Source: JAXLXE01 sp046328115
GTDB taxonomy: Bacteria; Chloroflexota; UBA6077; JACCZL01
Reading direction: 5' to 3'
NCBI GenBank assembly: GCA_046328115.1
Contig: JAXLXE010000002.1
Span: forward strand, 124,001-188,000
Length of the DNA stretch: 64,000 nt
Under the pieces are notes generated by a model. That model was not told where the DNA came from, made no database searches, and saw only the letters and a list, made by a program, of their open reading frames with translations. Made by a program: the position numbers and the translations under genes. Of the stretch, positions 34,552 to 44,620 are shown one piece after another (position 1 is the first letter of the stretch; the number at the start of each line of letters is the position of its first letter).

Positions 34552-35562
34552 TCAGCGACCAGCCACCGTCCGCCATCCAATCGGCGTCATCCGCGCCACG
34601 AGCTGGGCGGCCGTGTCCGCCCCGCGCGCACGTACGCGCGGTAGGTCCAGCAGCCGGCTAGCGCTCAGCACCGTGCCGTGGTTGGTGGTCACAGCCGTGC
34701 TGTAACCGGCCGCCGCGGCGGCGGCCATGGCGCGCTGGTTGTAACGCCCAGACGGATACGCCAGGTGCAGCACCGGCCGCCCAACCTCCTCCTCGATCCG
34801 CCGCTTCGGCTCCACGAGCTGTCTCTCCAGCGCCGCGCCGCTCGCCAGGCTCAAGTCTGCGTGGCTGGCGCTGTGGGCCTGGATGGACATCCCACCTGCC
34901 GCCATCTCCCGTAGCTGATCCCAGCTCATGTAGCCGGGGCGACCCACGAAGTCCAGGACGATGTAGAACGTCCCCACCATCCCGTAGCGCCGAAGCAAAG
35001 GGAAGGCCTGCTCGTAGTTATCCACATAGCCGTCGTCAAACGTGAGCACCGCCGCGCGGTCCGGCAGCGTGAGGGTACCGCGCAGGTACGCCACCACCGC
35101 GTCCAGGTCAACCGTCTGAACGCCGGCGTCACGCATCTGGGCGAGCTCATCCTCGAGCAATTGCGGTGACACGGTGAGATCGCGGCGTAGCGCATCCGGA
35201 TTTGTCGGCAGCGGCCCCGTGTAGTGGTACATCACTATCGGCAGCGCAACCTGCGCACGCGGAACCGGGATGGGCGTGGCGGTGGGCTCAGCGGTGGGTG
35301 TCGGCGGAGCGGGCGTGGCTGTCGGCGGAGCGGGCGTCACAGTGGGCGGCGCGCTCGTGGCGGTTGGCGGCGGGGGAATCAACGTTGCCGTGGGCACCGC
35401 TGTGGGTGGCACGGGTACCGCGGTGTTCAAGGCAGCTTGAACGACCGGAGTCGGCGAAACCGCCTCGCGGGGCGCTGGGCCCTGGCATCCGGCCAGAACC
35501 GCTCCCGCCGCGCAGATGATGGCTTGGCATGTGGCCGCCCAGCGGCCGAGCGTGCGGGGCAT
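34552..35562 (-). CDS. Polysaccharide deacetylase lipoprotein (NodB domain)
   Basis: A 336-residue lipoprotein. The signal peptide ends in a lipobox AVLAGC (Cys26). A 70-residue linker of (P/A)PT repeats spans to about residue 100. The NodB-type catalytic domain shows the metal/catalytic motifs TFDDGYVDNY, HSASHADLS and AYPSGRYN, so it is likely active. It would remove N- or O-acetyl groups from a surface polysaccharide or peptidoglycan on the outside of the cell. It converges with the MoaD gene (7-nt gap), with no visible terminator between. Confidence 0.93.
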   Translation of the reverse strand: MPRTLGRWAATCQAIICAAGAVLAGCQGPAPREAVSPTPVVQAALNTAVPVPPTAVPTATLIPPPPTATSAPPTVTPAPPTATPAPPTPTAEPTATPIPVPRAQVALPIVMYHYTGPLPTNPDALRRDLTVSPQLLEDELAQMRDAGVQTVDLDAVVAYLRGTLTLPDRAAVLTFDDGYVDNYEQAFPLLRRYGMVGTFYIVLDFVGRPGYMSWDQLREMAAGGMSIQAHSASHADLSLASGAALERQLVEPKRRIEEEVGRPVLHLAYPSGRYNQRAMAAAAAAGYSTAVTTNHGTVLSASRLLDLPRVRARGADTAAQLVARMTPIGWRTVAGR

Positions 35563-35697
35563 CGAGCAATTCTACCGTCTCTCGCCGTAACGTCGCTCGC
35601 CAATACAACCATCAGTCGCGAAAACGGAACTGCCTGCACTCGACCCGCCGCGCGCCATGGCGGCCCGGCGCGCACGCCGAACGCATCGCGAAACGAA

Positions 35698-36666
35698 TCA
35701 GGCCGTCCCGAAGCTCAGGCCAAGTTGGCGCAGCCACGTTCGGTACGCAAGAGCCGTGCGATCGCTTCGCAAGTGGAGCTCTGCCTGCAGGTCCAGAGGC
35801 AATCGCTCCGGTCGCTGCGACTCCAGAATGGGCTGATCCTGAAGGAAGATAGTGTCCTGCCAGGAGATCAGCTCCGCTTCTGGAATCTCATGACCGTAGT
35901 TCATCGCCATGATCATCCAGGCGGTGCTGTCAGCCACCTCGTGTGGCGTGACTAGCAACATCAGGGAAAACCGGGGGCCGTCCGATTCCTTTTCCAGGTA
36001 GGCAGCCAGCGGGCGCGGCGCCCGGTAGGCGTAGGACACGAACGCCCCGACACCCGTCCCATACGGGTCCGGCTGAAAGACCCGCACGCCCCGTGCCTCC
36101 ACGCCCTCCGGCCCGATCTCGGCCTCGTAGTCATCGATCTCGGGGCGCTCGCGGGTTCCGAGGATGTTCTCGTGAACGAATGGAAAGTGTCCAACGTCCA
36201 GGAAATTCTCGATGATCCGTGGGCCGCTAGCGTTCACTCGGTACGGGCCACACAACATGGAACGATAGGACGGATCGGCCCACTCAGGGAACACCGGGAC
36301 ATCGCGCGAAGGGTTGCCAAGCGAGACCCAGATCAGGCCATACCGCACCGTGGCGCGGTATGGCCGCACGGCGGCTTTGGCGGGCGGGGCCTGGCCGGGA
36401 TGGGCAGGGATCGCGACGCATCGGCCATCTGCCCCGTATGTCCACCCATGGTACGGGCACTCCAGCGTGTCGCCGACGACCTTGCCGAGTGACAGACGCG
36501 TCCCACGATGGATGCACAGGTCTTGCCATGCGAGCACAGCCTCACCCGCGCGCCAGACCACGATGTCCTCGCCCAGCAGCCTCACGGGTAGCGGTCGTGC
36601 GGTCTCCAGATCGCCACAGCGAGCGACCGGATGCCACTCATCGATCAGTACTGGATCGTCAATCAT
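35698..36666 (-). CDS. Rieske-type aromatic ring-hydroxylating/demethylating oxygenase
   Basis: A 322-residue oxygenase alpha-subunit-like protein. The Rieske [2Fe-2S] site is CIHRGTRL followed by CPYHGWTY. The mononuclear iron site lies in ENFLDVGHFPFVH, where the two His and a distal Asp would bind iron. The sequence resembles the VanA (vanillate O-demethylase) and pheophorbide a oxygenase-like branch, which acts on methoxy or ring substrates and needs a separate reductase. No reductase gene is adjacent. The C-terminal segment ELHLRSDRTALAYRTWLRQLG is typical. Substrate unknown. Confidence 0.88.
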   Translation of the reverse strand: MIDDPVLIDEWHPVARCGDLETARPLPVRLLGEDIVVWRAGEAVLAWQDLCIHRGTRLSLGKVVGDTLECPYHGWTYGADGRCVAIPAHPGQAPPAKAAVRPYRATVRYGLIWVSLGNPSRDVPVFPEWADPSYRSMLCGPYRVNASGPRIIENFLDVGHFPFVHENILGTRERPEIDDYEAEIGPEGVEARGVRVFQPDPYGTGVGAFVSYAYRAPRPLAAYLEKESDGPRFSLMLLVTPHEVADSTAWMIMAMNYGHEIPEAELISWQDTIFLQDQPILESQRPERLPLDLQAELHLRSDRTALAYRTWLRQLGLSFGTA

Positions 36667-36795
36667 CGCGTCACGCCACAGGGACCTCAGTGGGAGAGCG
36701 ACGGTGCCGATGAGCCGTGTGCTGAGGATGCCTCCACAGAGCCTGCCCTGCCTCCAGTGTCACGTTGGGACCACGGTGATTTCGCGACAGAGCCG

Positions 36796-38274
36796 CTAGC
36801 GACCGCGCCTGCGCGCCGGCTCGTCCAGGCGCCGGCTCTGGAGCAACACCACGCCGTCCGGATAAGCCTCGATGGTACGGTAGCCGGCGTCAACGAGTCG
36901 ACGCACTGCGCGATCGTCGTAGAGCCAATACTCTGGGAACAGCAAGAAGTCGCTCTGCTCGATGGTTCTGGCCACGCGCGACGGATCCTCCCAGACCTTT
37001 CGATCCATCCGCTCCAGCGTTAGCCGAGTCCCGGCGTAAGGCCGAGCCACCAGCCACGGAATGGTACCCAGGGTCCCGCCCGGACGGAGCTCGGCCGCGC
37101 GTAGCGTCCCGTCTACGTAGGACGTGTTCGCCCGCACGTCCAGGCTGGTTGTCGCGAGGGCTGGTTGGACCACGGAGACGCCTGCCACCGCGATGGCGCC
37201 CAGCACCGGCCGCCCCACCCAATCTGCCAGCACTGCACCGCCGAGGCCGGCGAACAACGCCAGCAGGGGCATGATCTGGGCCGTGAAGCGCGCCTCCTTG
37301 TGCGGCAACGCGGACAGGAAGGCCAGCATGGTTCCCGCCGTCAGCGCCACCAACATCCAGGACGCCCGGTTTGCACGCCGGCCGCTTGATACGAGCCCCA
37401 ACACCACCAGCGCGCACGGCAGGTAACCCAACCACGTCCCCACCGTCAGCAAAAACCAGTACCAGGGCTCGGCCCCAAACTCAATCGGTGCGAGCCCGCT
37501 GGCAACGTTGTATTCAAACGACTGTAGCAAGCTGTGGAACGGCCGTCCGTACGTGACAAGCTCAATGACGGCCTGCACCAGTGCCGCAAGCAGGAATCCC
37601 GTGCCAAAGCGCACGGCCAGGCCCAAGGCTCTCCCCGCGTACATCCGCCACAGCACCCACAGCCCCAGGGGCAGCACGTAGACGATGGCTTGATACCGGA
37701 TCATGCACCCAACGCCCAGTGCCACACCGGCCCAGACGGCGGGTGAGCCACCGCGCAGCAGGAACAAAACCGCAAGCATCACGAATAAGGTGGACGGTAG
37801 CTCCGCGTACGTACTGACGGAGAGCTGGTTTGACACGGGGTTCAGTGCCACAAGCAACGCGGCGATCACGCCCACCCTCGTATCCGCCAACCGACGGCCC
37901 AGCGAGAAGGCGAGCCCTACCGTGCCAACGCCAAACCCCACGGAGACCATGCGTAGCGCGCTCACCATCGCCTCACCCGTGGGCTCAGGCCAGACGGCGG
38001 TGACAGCCTGCACCAGGTACAACACGGGCACGAAGAGCAGCGGAAGCAGAATCGGGCGCAAATCCCACCACTCGATGCCGATACCAAATGCGATCTTGTA
38101 AGCGATGTTGACGTACTCGATCGGATCGCCCTGCTCGAAGCCACGCGCCCGCCACCAGAGCGGTAGCCGAACCGCCAGAGCCAGCAGCAGCACCGCCCCC
38201 AACAGCAGTCTGTCGCGCGACAACCGTCCTGCCGCACCCGGCATGGAAAGCCTCACGGCAGCAATCACCGCCAC
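36796..38274 (-). CDS. GT-C fold integral membrane glycosyltransferase (GT22/GT39-like)
   Basis: A 492-residue protein with about 10-12 predicted membrane helices. The first exported loop carries RGFEQGDPIEYVNIA, containing the acidic residues that GT-C enzymes use with polyprenyl-phosphate sugar donors. The later HKEARFTAQIMPLLALFAG segment resembles the HKEERF motif of Alg9/PIG-type mannosyltransferases (GT22). The C-terminal soluble part has no clear domain. It would add a sugar to a lipid-linked glycan or protein outside the membrane. Start ATG 38274 is used; an inner ATG at 38244 is possible. Confidence 0.8.
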   Translation of the reverse strand: MAVIAAVRLSMPGAAGRLSRDRLLLGAVLLLALAVRLPLWWRARGFEQGDPIEYVNIAYKIAFGIGIEWWDLRPILLPLLFVPVLYLVQAVTAVWPEPTGEAMVSALRMVSVGFGVGTVGLAFSLGRRLADTRVGVIAALLVALNPVSNQLSVSTYAELPSTLFVMLAVLFLLRGGSPAVWAGVALGVGCMIRYQAIVYVLPLGLWVLWRMYAGRALGLAVRFGTGFLLAALVQAVIELVTYGRPFHSLLQSFEYNVASGLAPIEFGAEPWYWFLLTVGTWLGYLPCALVVLGLVSSGRRANRASWMLVALTAGTMLAFLSALPHKEARFTAQIMPLLALFAGLGGAVLADWVGRPVLGAIAVAGVSVVQPALATTSLDVRANTSYVDGTLRAAELRPGGTLGTIPWLVARPYAGTRLTLERMDRKVWEDPSRVARTIEQSDFLLFPEYWLYDDRAVRRLVDAGYRTIEAYPDGVVLLQSRRLDEPARRRGR

Positions 38275-38298
38275 GCTGCCCTGGTCAGCCGCCGCCCA

Positions 38299-39540
38299 GT
38301 GTCGCTAACACTGGCGCTCATCGCCAACTTCTGTCTACGCCTGGGCGGCGCCGCGGCCGGTCTCATGCTCACGCTTTTCCTGGGTTTCATCAATCGTGAG
38401 CTGTACCCCGTCTCCGCGACGTCATTGGGCCTGCTGGCCGGAGCATATTCTCTGGTGGAGATGGTCTGCGCCCCGGTCCTGGGCGCGCAAAGCGATCGTC
38501 TGGGAAGGCGGGTCTTCTTGCTGGGCGGGCCGGCGGTGGGTCTACTCGCCGTCCAGCTCACCGGACTGACCACAGTATTCCAGATCATCTTCTGCGCCCG
38601 GCTGATCGAGGGGGTCGCCGGCGCCGCCACAACCCCCGCCCTGCTGAGCCTGCTTTCCGCACACACCGACCACGACGCCGCGCTGCGCGGCCGAATCATG
38701 AGCTACTTCGAGGCCGGCACTGCCCTGGGTCTCACCTTGGGATCGGTGCTGGGCTCGCTGCTCTGGGACGGGCTGGGACGCTGGGGGTTCGCCGCGGCCG
38801 GGGGACTGTATCTAGCAAGCATCGCGCTGTTCATGCGCGCGACCGCCAACCGGCCGCTCGTTGCGGAGGCGACCCTGCCGGTCGAACACCGCCCCCGCTC
38901 ACTTGCAGCCAGCCTCCAGACCGTGCTCACCTATCGACCGCTGCTCGGATTCGTCCCCGCCTGGCTGGCGATCAATGCCGTCGTGGGGCTCTGGCTCACC
39001 CACGCGATCTTCCAGATGACCGGCGGCCGCGAGCTAGCCGGGCAGTTCCTGGTGGGCGCCTTCTCCAGCCGCACCATCGCCGCGGTTTTGTTTGGCTACG
39101 CGCTCGCGTTTGGCTGCGGCCTGGCCGTGTGGAGCTACCTGTTCAAGTTCTTCGGACCCATCGCGGTGATGCGCGTGGCATCGCTGGGGATGCTCGGGGC
39201 CACCAGCGCGCTCGTCGCCGTCAACCACTCAGGCGGTGCGGGGGTGCTGCTCTGGGGGTCGTTGGCCCTCTTTGTGCTCTGCGTGATGGTGGAGAGCGGA
39301 TTCGCCCCCGCGGCCGTCACCTACCTGGCGGACCTCTCCGCGTCGCTCCGCGCGGATCGCGGCCTGTTTATGGGTCTGTACTCGGTTGCGCTCGGGCTGG
39401 GCCAACTTCTCGGGGGCTGGCTGGGCGGGCCGGTGGCGGACGCCTGGGGGCTGGACGGGATCCTGGCCTTGACGCTGTTGTTGGTGGTGGCCTCAGTTGC
39501 GCTCGCATTCCGGCTCAAATACCTCAATACGGAGACGTAA
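38299..39540 (+). CDS. MFS transporter
   Basis: A 413-residue protein with twelve predicted membrane helices. The conserved MFS loop between TM2 and TM3 is GAQSDRLGRRVFLLGG, and TM5 has the repeated small-residue pattern typical of exporters (GTALGLTLGSVLGSLLW). It starts at GTG 38299, only 24 nt from the divergent glycosyltransferase gene, so the two share a tiny control region. Probably a drug or metabolite exporter; the substrate cannot be told. Confidence 0.88.
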   Translation: MSLTLALIANFCLRLGGAAAGLMLTLFLGFINRELYPVSATSLGLLAGAYSLVEMVCAPVLGAQSDRLGRRVFLLGGPAVGLLAVQLTGLTTVFQIIFCARLIEGVAGAATTPALLSLLSAHTDHDAALRGRIMSYFEAGTALGLTLGSVLGSLLWDGLGRWGFAAAGGLYLASIALFMRATANRPLVAEATLPVEHRPRSLAASLQTVLTYRPLLGFVPAWLAINAVVGLWLTHAIFQMTGGRELAGQFLVGAFSSRTIAAVLFGYALAFGCGLAVWSYLFKFFGPIAVMRVASLGMLGATSALVAVNHSGGAGVLLWGSLALFVLCVMVESGFAPAAVTYLADLSASLRADRGLFMGLYSVALGLGQLLGGWLGGPVADAWGLDGILALTLLLVVASVALAFRLKYLNTET

Positions 39541-39642
39541 CCCGCGGATCCGCGCGTAATCTCATCAAGTCCGTCCCCAGTGTCGCGTCAACATCGTTTG
39601 CCACTTCGGGAGACCACTGTCAACTGAGGGAGCAGACGCGAC

Positions 39643-42279
39643 ATGGCGGTCCGACTTGAGCGGCAATACCGCGCCCAACCGCTGACGTTACAGCCGCGGG
39701 CAAACCAGGATCTAGATAAGCCAGAGCTGCGAGCACCGCGGACGCGCCAGTTTTATCTGGTGACCTCGCTGGGCTACGCTGTGCTCACGTTCCTCGTCGT
39801 AGAGATCATGAAGGCCTGGGAGGCGGCATGGGCCACCCACCAGACCGACGCGATCGATCCGGCGACGCTCGTGGCGAGCTCCGTCTCGCTTCACGGCGCG
39901 AGTTTCGCGGCGTGGGTGGGCCTGTGCGTTGGCGCGGGCATGATCGCCCACCGCCTCCAGTCTCGACTGGACAGCACGCTCTCCGCCGAGCACCAGCGCG
40001 GCGAGGAGCTCGCGTTCATCTCGGAGATCGGCAGCACGTTGAGCGGCCCGCTCCCGCCGGCTCAGATCGCCGCCGAGTTCCTCCGAAAGATCCGTCCAGT
40101 GATCGATGACGGCGTGACCGCCGCCGTCATGCTGCACGACGAATCCGCCGGCAGTCTGCGAGCCATCTCCGCGGACGGAGTCCTGGCGGAACAGCTCAGC
40201 CACGCCACCATCCCCTTTGACGCGCTCCCCGAGCCCACCCGGCAGCGGCTCGCTCGCCGCAAGCCGCAAGTGCTCCTGGACGTCAATGTGGCCGGCGCCG
40301 CCATTCCCGGCGACGCCTGGACGTCGCTTGCCGCGCGAGTACCGGCACTCAAGCGCGCCCGCTACTTCGGCCTGCTGCCGCTCGTCTCCCGTGATCGCCT
40401 GGTGGGCGCGCTCTTGATGCGCGACGACCAGCCGCACTCGGCGGACATGGAGCCGCTTCAGCTTCTCGGCATCCTCAGCCACTACCTGGCAGGCGCCCTC
40501 CACAATGCCGTTTCCGTCTCGGAGGCGGAGTCGCGCGCGGACCGCGCCACGCTGATCAACCGCATTGCCCAGTGGACCCGTGCCAGCGACAACAACCACC
40601 ACGACGTGCTCAACCGGGCCGTAGAGGAGATCGGCACGGCCATCAGCGCCTCCGCCGCGTTCGTCCGCTTCGGTGTCTCCGAGGACGGCCTCCGGGTGGG
40701 CTATGAGTGGGTGGCTCCAGACGTCGCGCCGCTCGGCATCTCGCCGAAGGCAAAGTTCCCGGTGGACTCGCTGGCCATCCGGGCCGGCAAGACCGTCGCC
40801 GTGTCAGACGTTCACAGCGATCCCCGCCTGGAGGACCCCAGCCTGGGACGCCGCGAGGATCTCACCCGCGGAGGCACCGTCTCCGTGCTCTCCACACCCA
40901 TCGGCCTGGCAGACCAGCTCGTGGGCACCATTACGTTCCACCAGGTGGACGAGGTGCGCGTGTGGTCCGAGGAGGACATCCGCCTGGTAGAAGCCGTGTC
41001 ACGCGAGCTTCGGATCTCCCTGGAGACGGCCCGCATGCTGGAGGCTCGCCAGCGTGATTCCGATCGGTTGCTCGAGCTGCACCGTGCCTCTACCGAGGTG
41101 GCCAGTCTTACCGACTCGCACGCGGTGGTAGACGCGATCCTGCGGAGCGCTGTCACGCTGCTCGGCGCGGGCAGCGGCGCCTTCTACCGCTGGGACGCCC
41201 AGGCCGGCGTGCTGCGCCGCGTCCAGAGCTGGCAGGCGCCAGACGCGGACGTCACCACCTCCGTCCAGCCGGGCGAGGGCCTCGCAGGCCAGACGTTCTC
41301 AGAGGGCCGACCCGTCATCGTCAACGACTACCAGACCTCCGCCATGGCGCGTCGCAACGACGTGGACCGTGGTCTGCGCGCGGGCCTGGGCGTCCCACTC
41401 ATCCCCAGCGGCACTCCGTTGGGTGTGCTGGTGGTCTCCTCGTACGATGAGACCACCCACTTCACCGAGGATGATGCGCGCCTGCTGGAGCTCTTCGGTG
41501 ATCAGGCATCCGCCGCCCTTTTGACGGCCGAGGCCTTCGAGCGCCAGCAGAAGGCCGTAGGCGAGCTGGAGAGGCTCAACAAGGAAAAGAGCAACTTCGT
41601 AGCCATCGTCTCCCACGAGTTCCGCACGCCCCTCACGGGCATCCAGGGCTTCAGCGAGATGATGCGCGACGATGACCTGACCGCTGACGAGATGCGGGAG
41701 TACGCCTCCGACATCAATAAGGACGCCCGTCGCCTCAACCGACTCGTGACGGAGATGCTGGACCTGAGCCGCATGGAGTCGGGCCGGATGACGCTCAACC
41801 TGGAGCGGCTGGACCTGAATGGCATCGTCACCGAGGTAGCCACCCACATCCAGCACAACTCACCCAAGCACACCATCGCGGTGCGTGTGAGCTCAAAGAT
41901 CCCCGCCCTGACCGGCGATCGCGACAAGCTGACGCAGGTGATCACCAACCTGCTCAACAACGCCGTGAAGTACTCGCCGGACGGCACCGCGATCGAGGTC
42001 GCCACGCGGCTGGGCACGGACGTGGCGCACGTCACCGTGACGGACCACGGTATCGGGATTCCCTCAGACGCGCTGGAGACCATCTTCGAGCCCTACTCAC
42101 GGGTGGAATCCGGGCCCAGCCGCTACATCGGCGGCACCGGCCTGGGGCTGCCAATCGTCCGACAGATCGCCCAGCTCCACGGCGGCAAGGCGTGGGCCGA
42201 GAGTCGCCTGGGCGAGGGCTCCACGTTCCACTTCACGGTTCCTCTGGCCGGCGTGCCGGCCCCGGTGCGGGCCGCTTGA
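39643..42279 (+). CDS. Membrane-associated multi-GAF sensor histidine kinase
   Basis: An 878-residue kinase. Two hydrophobic segments near residues 45-65 and 82-105 form a membrane anchor with almost no external sensor loop. Three GAF-like domains follow (about 120-290, 305-460 and 470-630), so the signal is probably cytoplasmic. The HisKA domain has phospho-acceptor His658 in AIVSHEFRTPLTG. The HATPase_c domain has NLLNNAVKYS, DHGIGIP and GGTGLGLPIV. The gene lies 38 nt upstream of a receiver-CpaE fusion, which is likely its phosphorylation target. Confidence 0.93.
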   Translation: MAVRLERQYRAQPLTLQPRANQDLDKPELRAPRTRQFYLVTSLGYAVLTFLVVEIMKAWEAAWATHQTDAIDPATLVASSVSLHGASFAAWVGLCVGAGMIAHRLQSRLDSTLSAEHQRGEELAFISEIGSTLSGPLPPAQIAAEFLRKIRPVIDDGVTAAVMLHDESAGSLRAISADGVLAEQLSHATIPFDALPEPTRQRLARRKPQVLLDVNVAGAAIPGDAWTSLAARVPALKRARYFGLLPLVSRDRLVGALLMRDDQPHSADMEPLQLLGILSHYLAGALHNAVSVSEAESRADRATLINRIAQWTRASDNNHHDVLNRAVEEIGTAISASAAFVRFGVSEDGLRVGYEWVAPDVAPLGISPKAKFPVDSLAIRAGKTVAVSDVHSDPRLEDPSLGRREDLTRGGTVSVLSTPIGLADQLVGTITFHQVDEVRVWSEEDIRLVEAVSRELRISLETARMLEARQRDSDRLLELHRASTEVASLTDSHAVVDAILRSAVTLLGAGSGAFYRWDAQAGVLRRVQSWQAPDADVTTSVQPGEGLAGQTFSEGRPVIVNDYQTSAMARRNDVDRGLRAGLGVPLIPSGTPLGVLVVSSYDETTHFTEDDARLLELFGDQASAALLTAEAFERQQKAVGELERLNKEKSNFVAIVSHEFRTPLTGIQGFSEMMRDDDLTADEMREYASDINKDARRLNRLVTEMLDLSRMESGRMTLNLERLDLNGIVTEVATHIQHNSPKHTIAVRVSSKIPALTGDRDKLTQVITNLLNNAVKYSPDGTAIEVATRLGTDVAHVTVTDHGIGIPSDALETIFEPYSRVESGPSRYIGGTGLGLPIVRQIAQLHGGKAWAESRLGEGSTFHFTVPLAGVPAPVRAA

Positions 42280-42317
42280 TAGCGGGCAACGAGCGGTAAG
42301 TAAAGGGAGACACCTGC

Positions 42318-43502
42318 ATGGCCTCAGAACGGATTCTCTTTGTTGACGATGAGGAGCAGATTCGCCGACTGCTCACCAGCTTCCTTGGACGGCGTGGCTA
42401 CCAGGTCACAACGGCCGAGGACGGCGCACAGGCGTTGCGACTCCTCGAACAGCAGGAGGCGCCAAACCTCATCATCACCGACGTGAACATGCCCAACGTG
42501 GACGGCGTGGAGCTCACGCGGCGACTGCGGGCAGACGCTCGGTTCGCTGACCTGCCCATCATCATGCTCTCCGCAAAGGCCCAGACGGCCGAGATCCTCG
42601 CAGGCTACGCCGAGGGCGCGGACGAGTACGTCCCGAAGCCCATCGAGATGGCGGTGCTGGCGGCCAAGGTTGAATCCCTGCTGCGGCGCGCGCACCCAAG
42701 CGCAACACCAACCGTGATCGTCCAGCACGTGGCGGCGCCTCCCAAGCGTTGCCAGGTGATCGCGATCATCCACGCCAAGGGCGGCGTGGGCTCGTCAACC
42801 CTGGCGGCTCAGGCGGCCAGCGCACTCGCCAGCACCGAGCAGGCCCGCGTGACACTCATCGACGCAGACGTCTACGCCCCCACGGCCTCAGCCCTGTTGG
42901 GCATCAATCCGGAAACCACGCTGGCGGAGCTGGCCGAGTTCCCCGTGGAAGCGATCGGCGACAGTGCGTTTGCCCAGGTGGCCTCCCCGCATCCTAGCGG
43001 ATTGCGAGTCATCGTTGCCGGTCAGCGCGCGGACATTGCGGATGGGATCACTCCCAGCACCCTCAACCACACGCTGGAGAGGATCCGCCGCACCAGCGAC
43101 TACATTTTCATCGACACCGCCGCGGGCCTCAACCCGCTCAATCGCGCGGCAATTCAGGCGGCAGACCTGGTCTGCGTCGTCACCGCGCCGCGGTCGCTCG
43201 CGCTCAACGCAACCGGTCCGCTGCTCGATACGCTCGACCGCCTTCAGGTACCGGCGAGCAAGATCCGGCTGATCCTCAACCGACCGTGGTCCAAGGGCCT
43301 GAAGGACGAGCGTGTTTCCGCATGGCTCGGCCGCGCGCCTGACCTCCTCGTGCCGCACCTACCGTCGTTCGTCGATGTCTCCACCAAGCCCGCCGCGCCG
43401 GCGCTGAAGTCCGGTGATGTCGCGGCCATCGTGGCGCGGGACCTGGCCACCCGGATCATCTCGTTCACAGACGAGGGCGAGATTACCCAGGCCGCGGCCT
43501 AG
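42318..43502 (+). CDS. Response regulator receiver fused to MinD/CpaE-type ATPase
   Basis: A 394-residue fusion. Residues 1-122 are a receiver domain with an intact site: DDE near residue 10, phospho-acceptor Asp55 in IITDVNMPN, and Lys in YVPKPIE. Residues 145-380 form a MinD/ParA-family ATPase with the deviant Walker A KGGVGSS (Lys154), the DADVYAPTASALLG motif and DTAAGLNPLNRAA. This is the CpaE architecture found in Tad pilus and polar-localisation systems, but many CpaE receivers have lost the phosphorylation site, while this one retains it. No tad genes are in the window. Co-transcription with the GAF kinase suggests phosphorylation-controlled positioning or secretion. Confidence 0.92.
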   Translation: MASERILFVDDEEQIRRLLTSFLGRRGYQVTTAEDGAQALRLLEQQEAPNLIITDVNMPNVDGVELTRRLRADARFADLPIIMLSAKAQTAEILAGYAEGADEYVPKPIEMAVLAAKVESLLRRAHPSATPTVIVQHVAAPPKRCQVIAIIHAKGGVGSSTLAAQAASALASTEQARVTLIDADVYAPTASALLGINPETTLAELAEFPVEAIGDSAFAQVASPHPSGLRVIVAGQRADIADGITPSTLNHTLERIRRTSDYIFIDTAAGLNPLNRAAIQAADLVCVVTAPRSLALNATGPLLDTLDRLQVPASKIRLILNRPWSKGLKDERVSAWLGRAPDLLVPHLPSFVDVSTKPAAPALKSGDVAAIVARDLATRIISFTDEGEITQAAA

Positions 43503-43588
43503 ACGTCCCCACGGTCCGACCGGAACCACGGATAGCAGCGCCCTCGGCGCTGGCGTAGAATGTCCGCCAGCGTCGAAGGGAGCTGCAC

Positions 43589-44620
43589 GTGGAACGAGAC
43601 GGTCTGGCCATCCTGGTAAACAGCGAAGATCCATTCAACGCCAAGACCGCCGTTGGCGTGCTGCGCTACGGGCGAGATCGGATCGTGGGTCTGGTGGATC
43701 CCGAGCGCGCCGGTCAAACCGCCGGTGATGTCTACAACGTCAGACCAGACGTGCCCATTGTGGCTGGCGTGTCCGAGCTTCCGGATTCCACCGGCCGACT
43801 CCTGGTGGGCATCGCCTCGCGGGGCGGCGTGATGCCGCCGGAAATGAAGGGCGAGATCCTGGCCGCCATCGAGCGCGGTATGGACATTTACAACGGCCTG
43901 CACCATTTCCTCGACGAGGATCCAGACTTCGTCACGGCTGCCAAGCGCAAGAACGTCAAGCTGATCGATCTGCGGCGCGTGCCAGAGGATCTCCCGGTGG
44001 GGCAGGCACTTCCACACCGCGCGGGCAGCCACGTGGTCCTCACCGTGGGGAGCGACTGCAACGTGGGCAAGATGTCCACGGCGCTAGAGCTAGACCTGCT
44101 GGCGCGTCAGCGCGGGCTTAAGTCCATGTTCCTGGCCACGGGCCAGACCGGCATCATGATCGCCCACAACGGCATCGCCATAGACCGTGTCATCGCTGAC
44201 TTTACCAACGGCGCCATGGAGCAGCTTGTTATCGAGGCCAGCAACGCCAACGATTGGGTGTTCGTGGAGGGCCAGGGCTCTCTGGTGCACCCGGGCTACT
44301 CCGGCGTGACCATGGGACTGCTCCACGGCACGGCGCCGGACCTGATGATCCTCTGCCACCAGCCCACGCGCGAGCACATCCGTCGGCTCACGTTCCCTAT
44401 CCCTCCGTTGGCGAAAGTCCGCGCCTTATATGAGGACGCCGCCAGCTGGATCGCGCCCAGTAAAGTAGCCGGCATCGCGCTGAACACCTATGATCTGGAC
44501 GAGCAGGCGGCACGCGACGTGATCAAGCGGATCGAAGACGAACACGGGTTGCCGACCACTGACGTGATCCGGTTTGGCCCGGAGAAGCTCCTGGACGCGC
44601 TGCTCGCGTGCGTCCGCTAG
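43589..44620 (+). CDS. dgcN: DUF1611 protein, D-glutamate N-acetyltransferase-like (DgcN)
   Basis: A 343-residue protein starting at GTG 43589. It belongs to DUF1611, with a P-loop-like GSDCNVGKMSTALEL in the centre and the family strand RKNVKLIDLRRVPEDL before it. The described member DgcN acetylates D-glutamate with acetyl-CoA in a bacterial D-glutamate catabolic route. The DgcA-type gene directly downstream (13-nt overlap) encodes the matching N-acetyl-D-glutamate racemase, which strongly supports the pair. The cytoplasmic role would be recycling D-glutamate, for example from cell wall. Confidence 0.85.
   Translation: MERDGLAILVNSEDPFNAKTAVGVLRYGRDRIVGLVDPERAGQTAGDVYNVRPDVPIVAGVSELPDSTGRLLVGIASRGGVMPPEMKGEILAAIERGMDIYNGLHHFLDEDPDFVTAAKRKNVKLIDLRRVPEDLPVGQALPHRAGSHVVLTVGSDCNVGKMSTALELDLLARQRGLKSMFLATGQTGIMIAHNGIAIDRVIADFTNGAMEQLVIEASNANDWVFVEGQGSLVHPGYSGVTMGLLHGTAPDLMILCHQPTREHIRRLTFPIPPLAKVRALYEDAASWIAPSKVAGIALNTYDLDEQAARDVIKRIEDEHGLPTTDVIRFGPEKLLDALLACVR

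Noticed and set aside
35563..35697. Possible small gene between the deacetylase and Rieske oxygenase genes
   Set aside because: No frame with a ribosome site or sensible composition was found.
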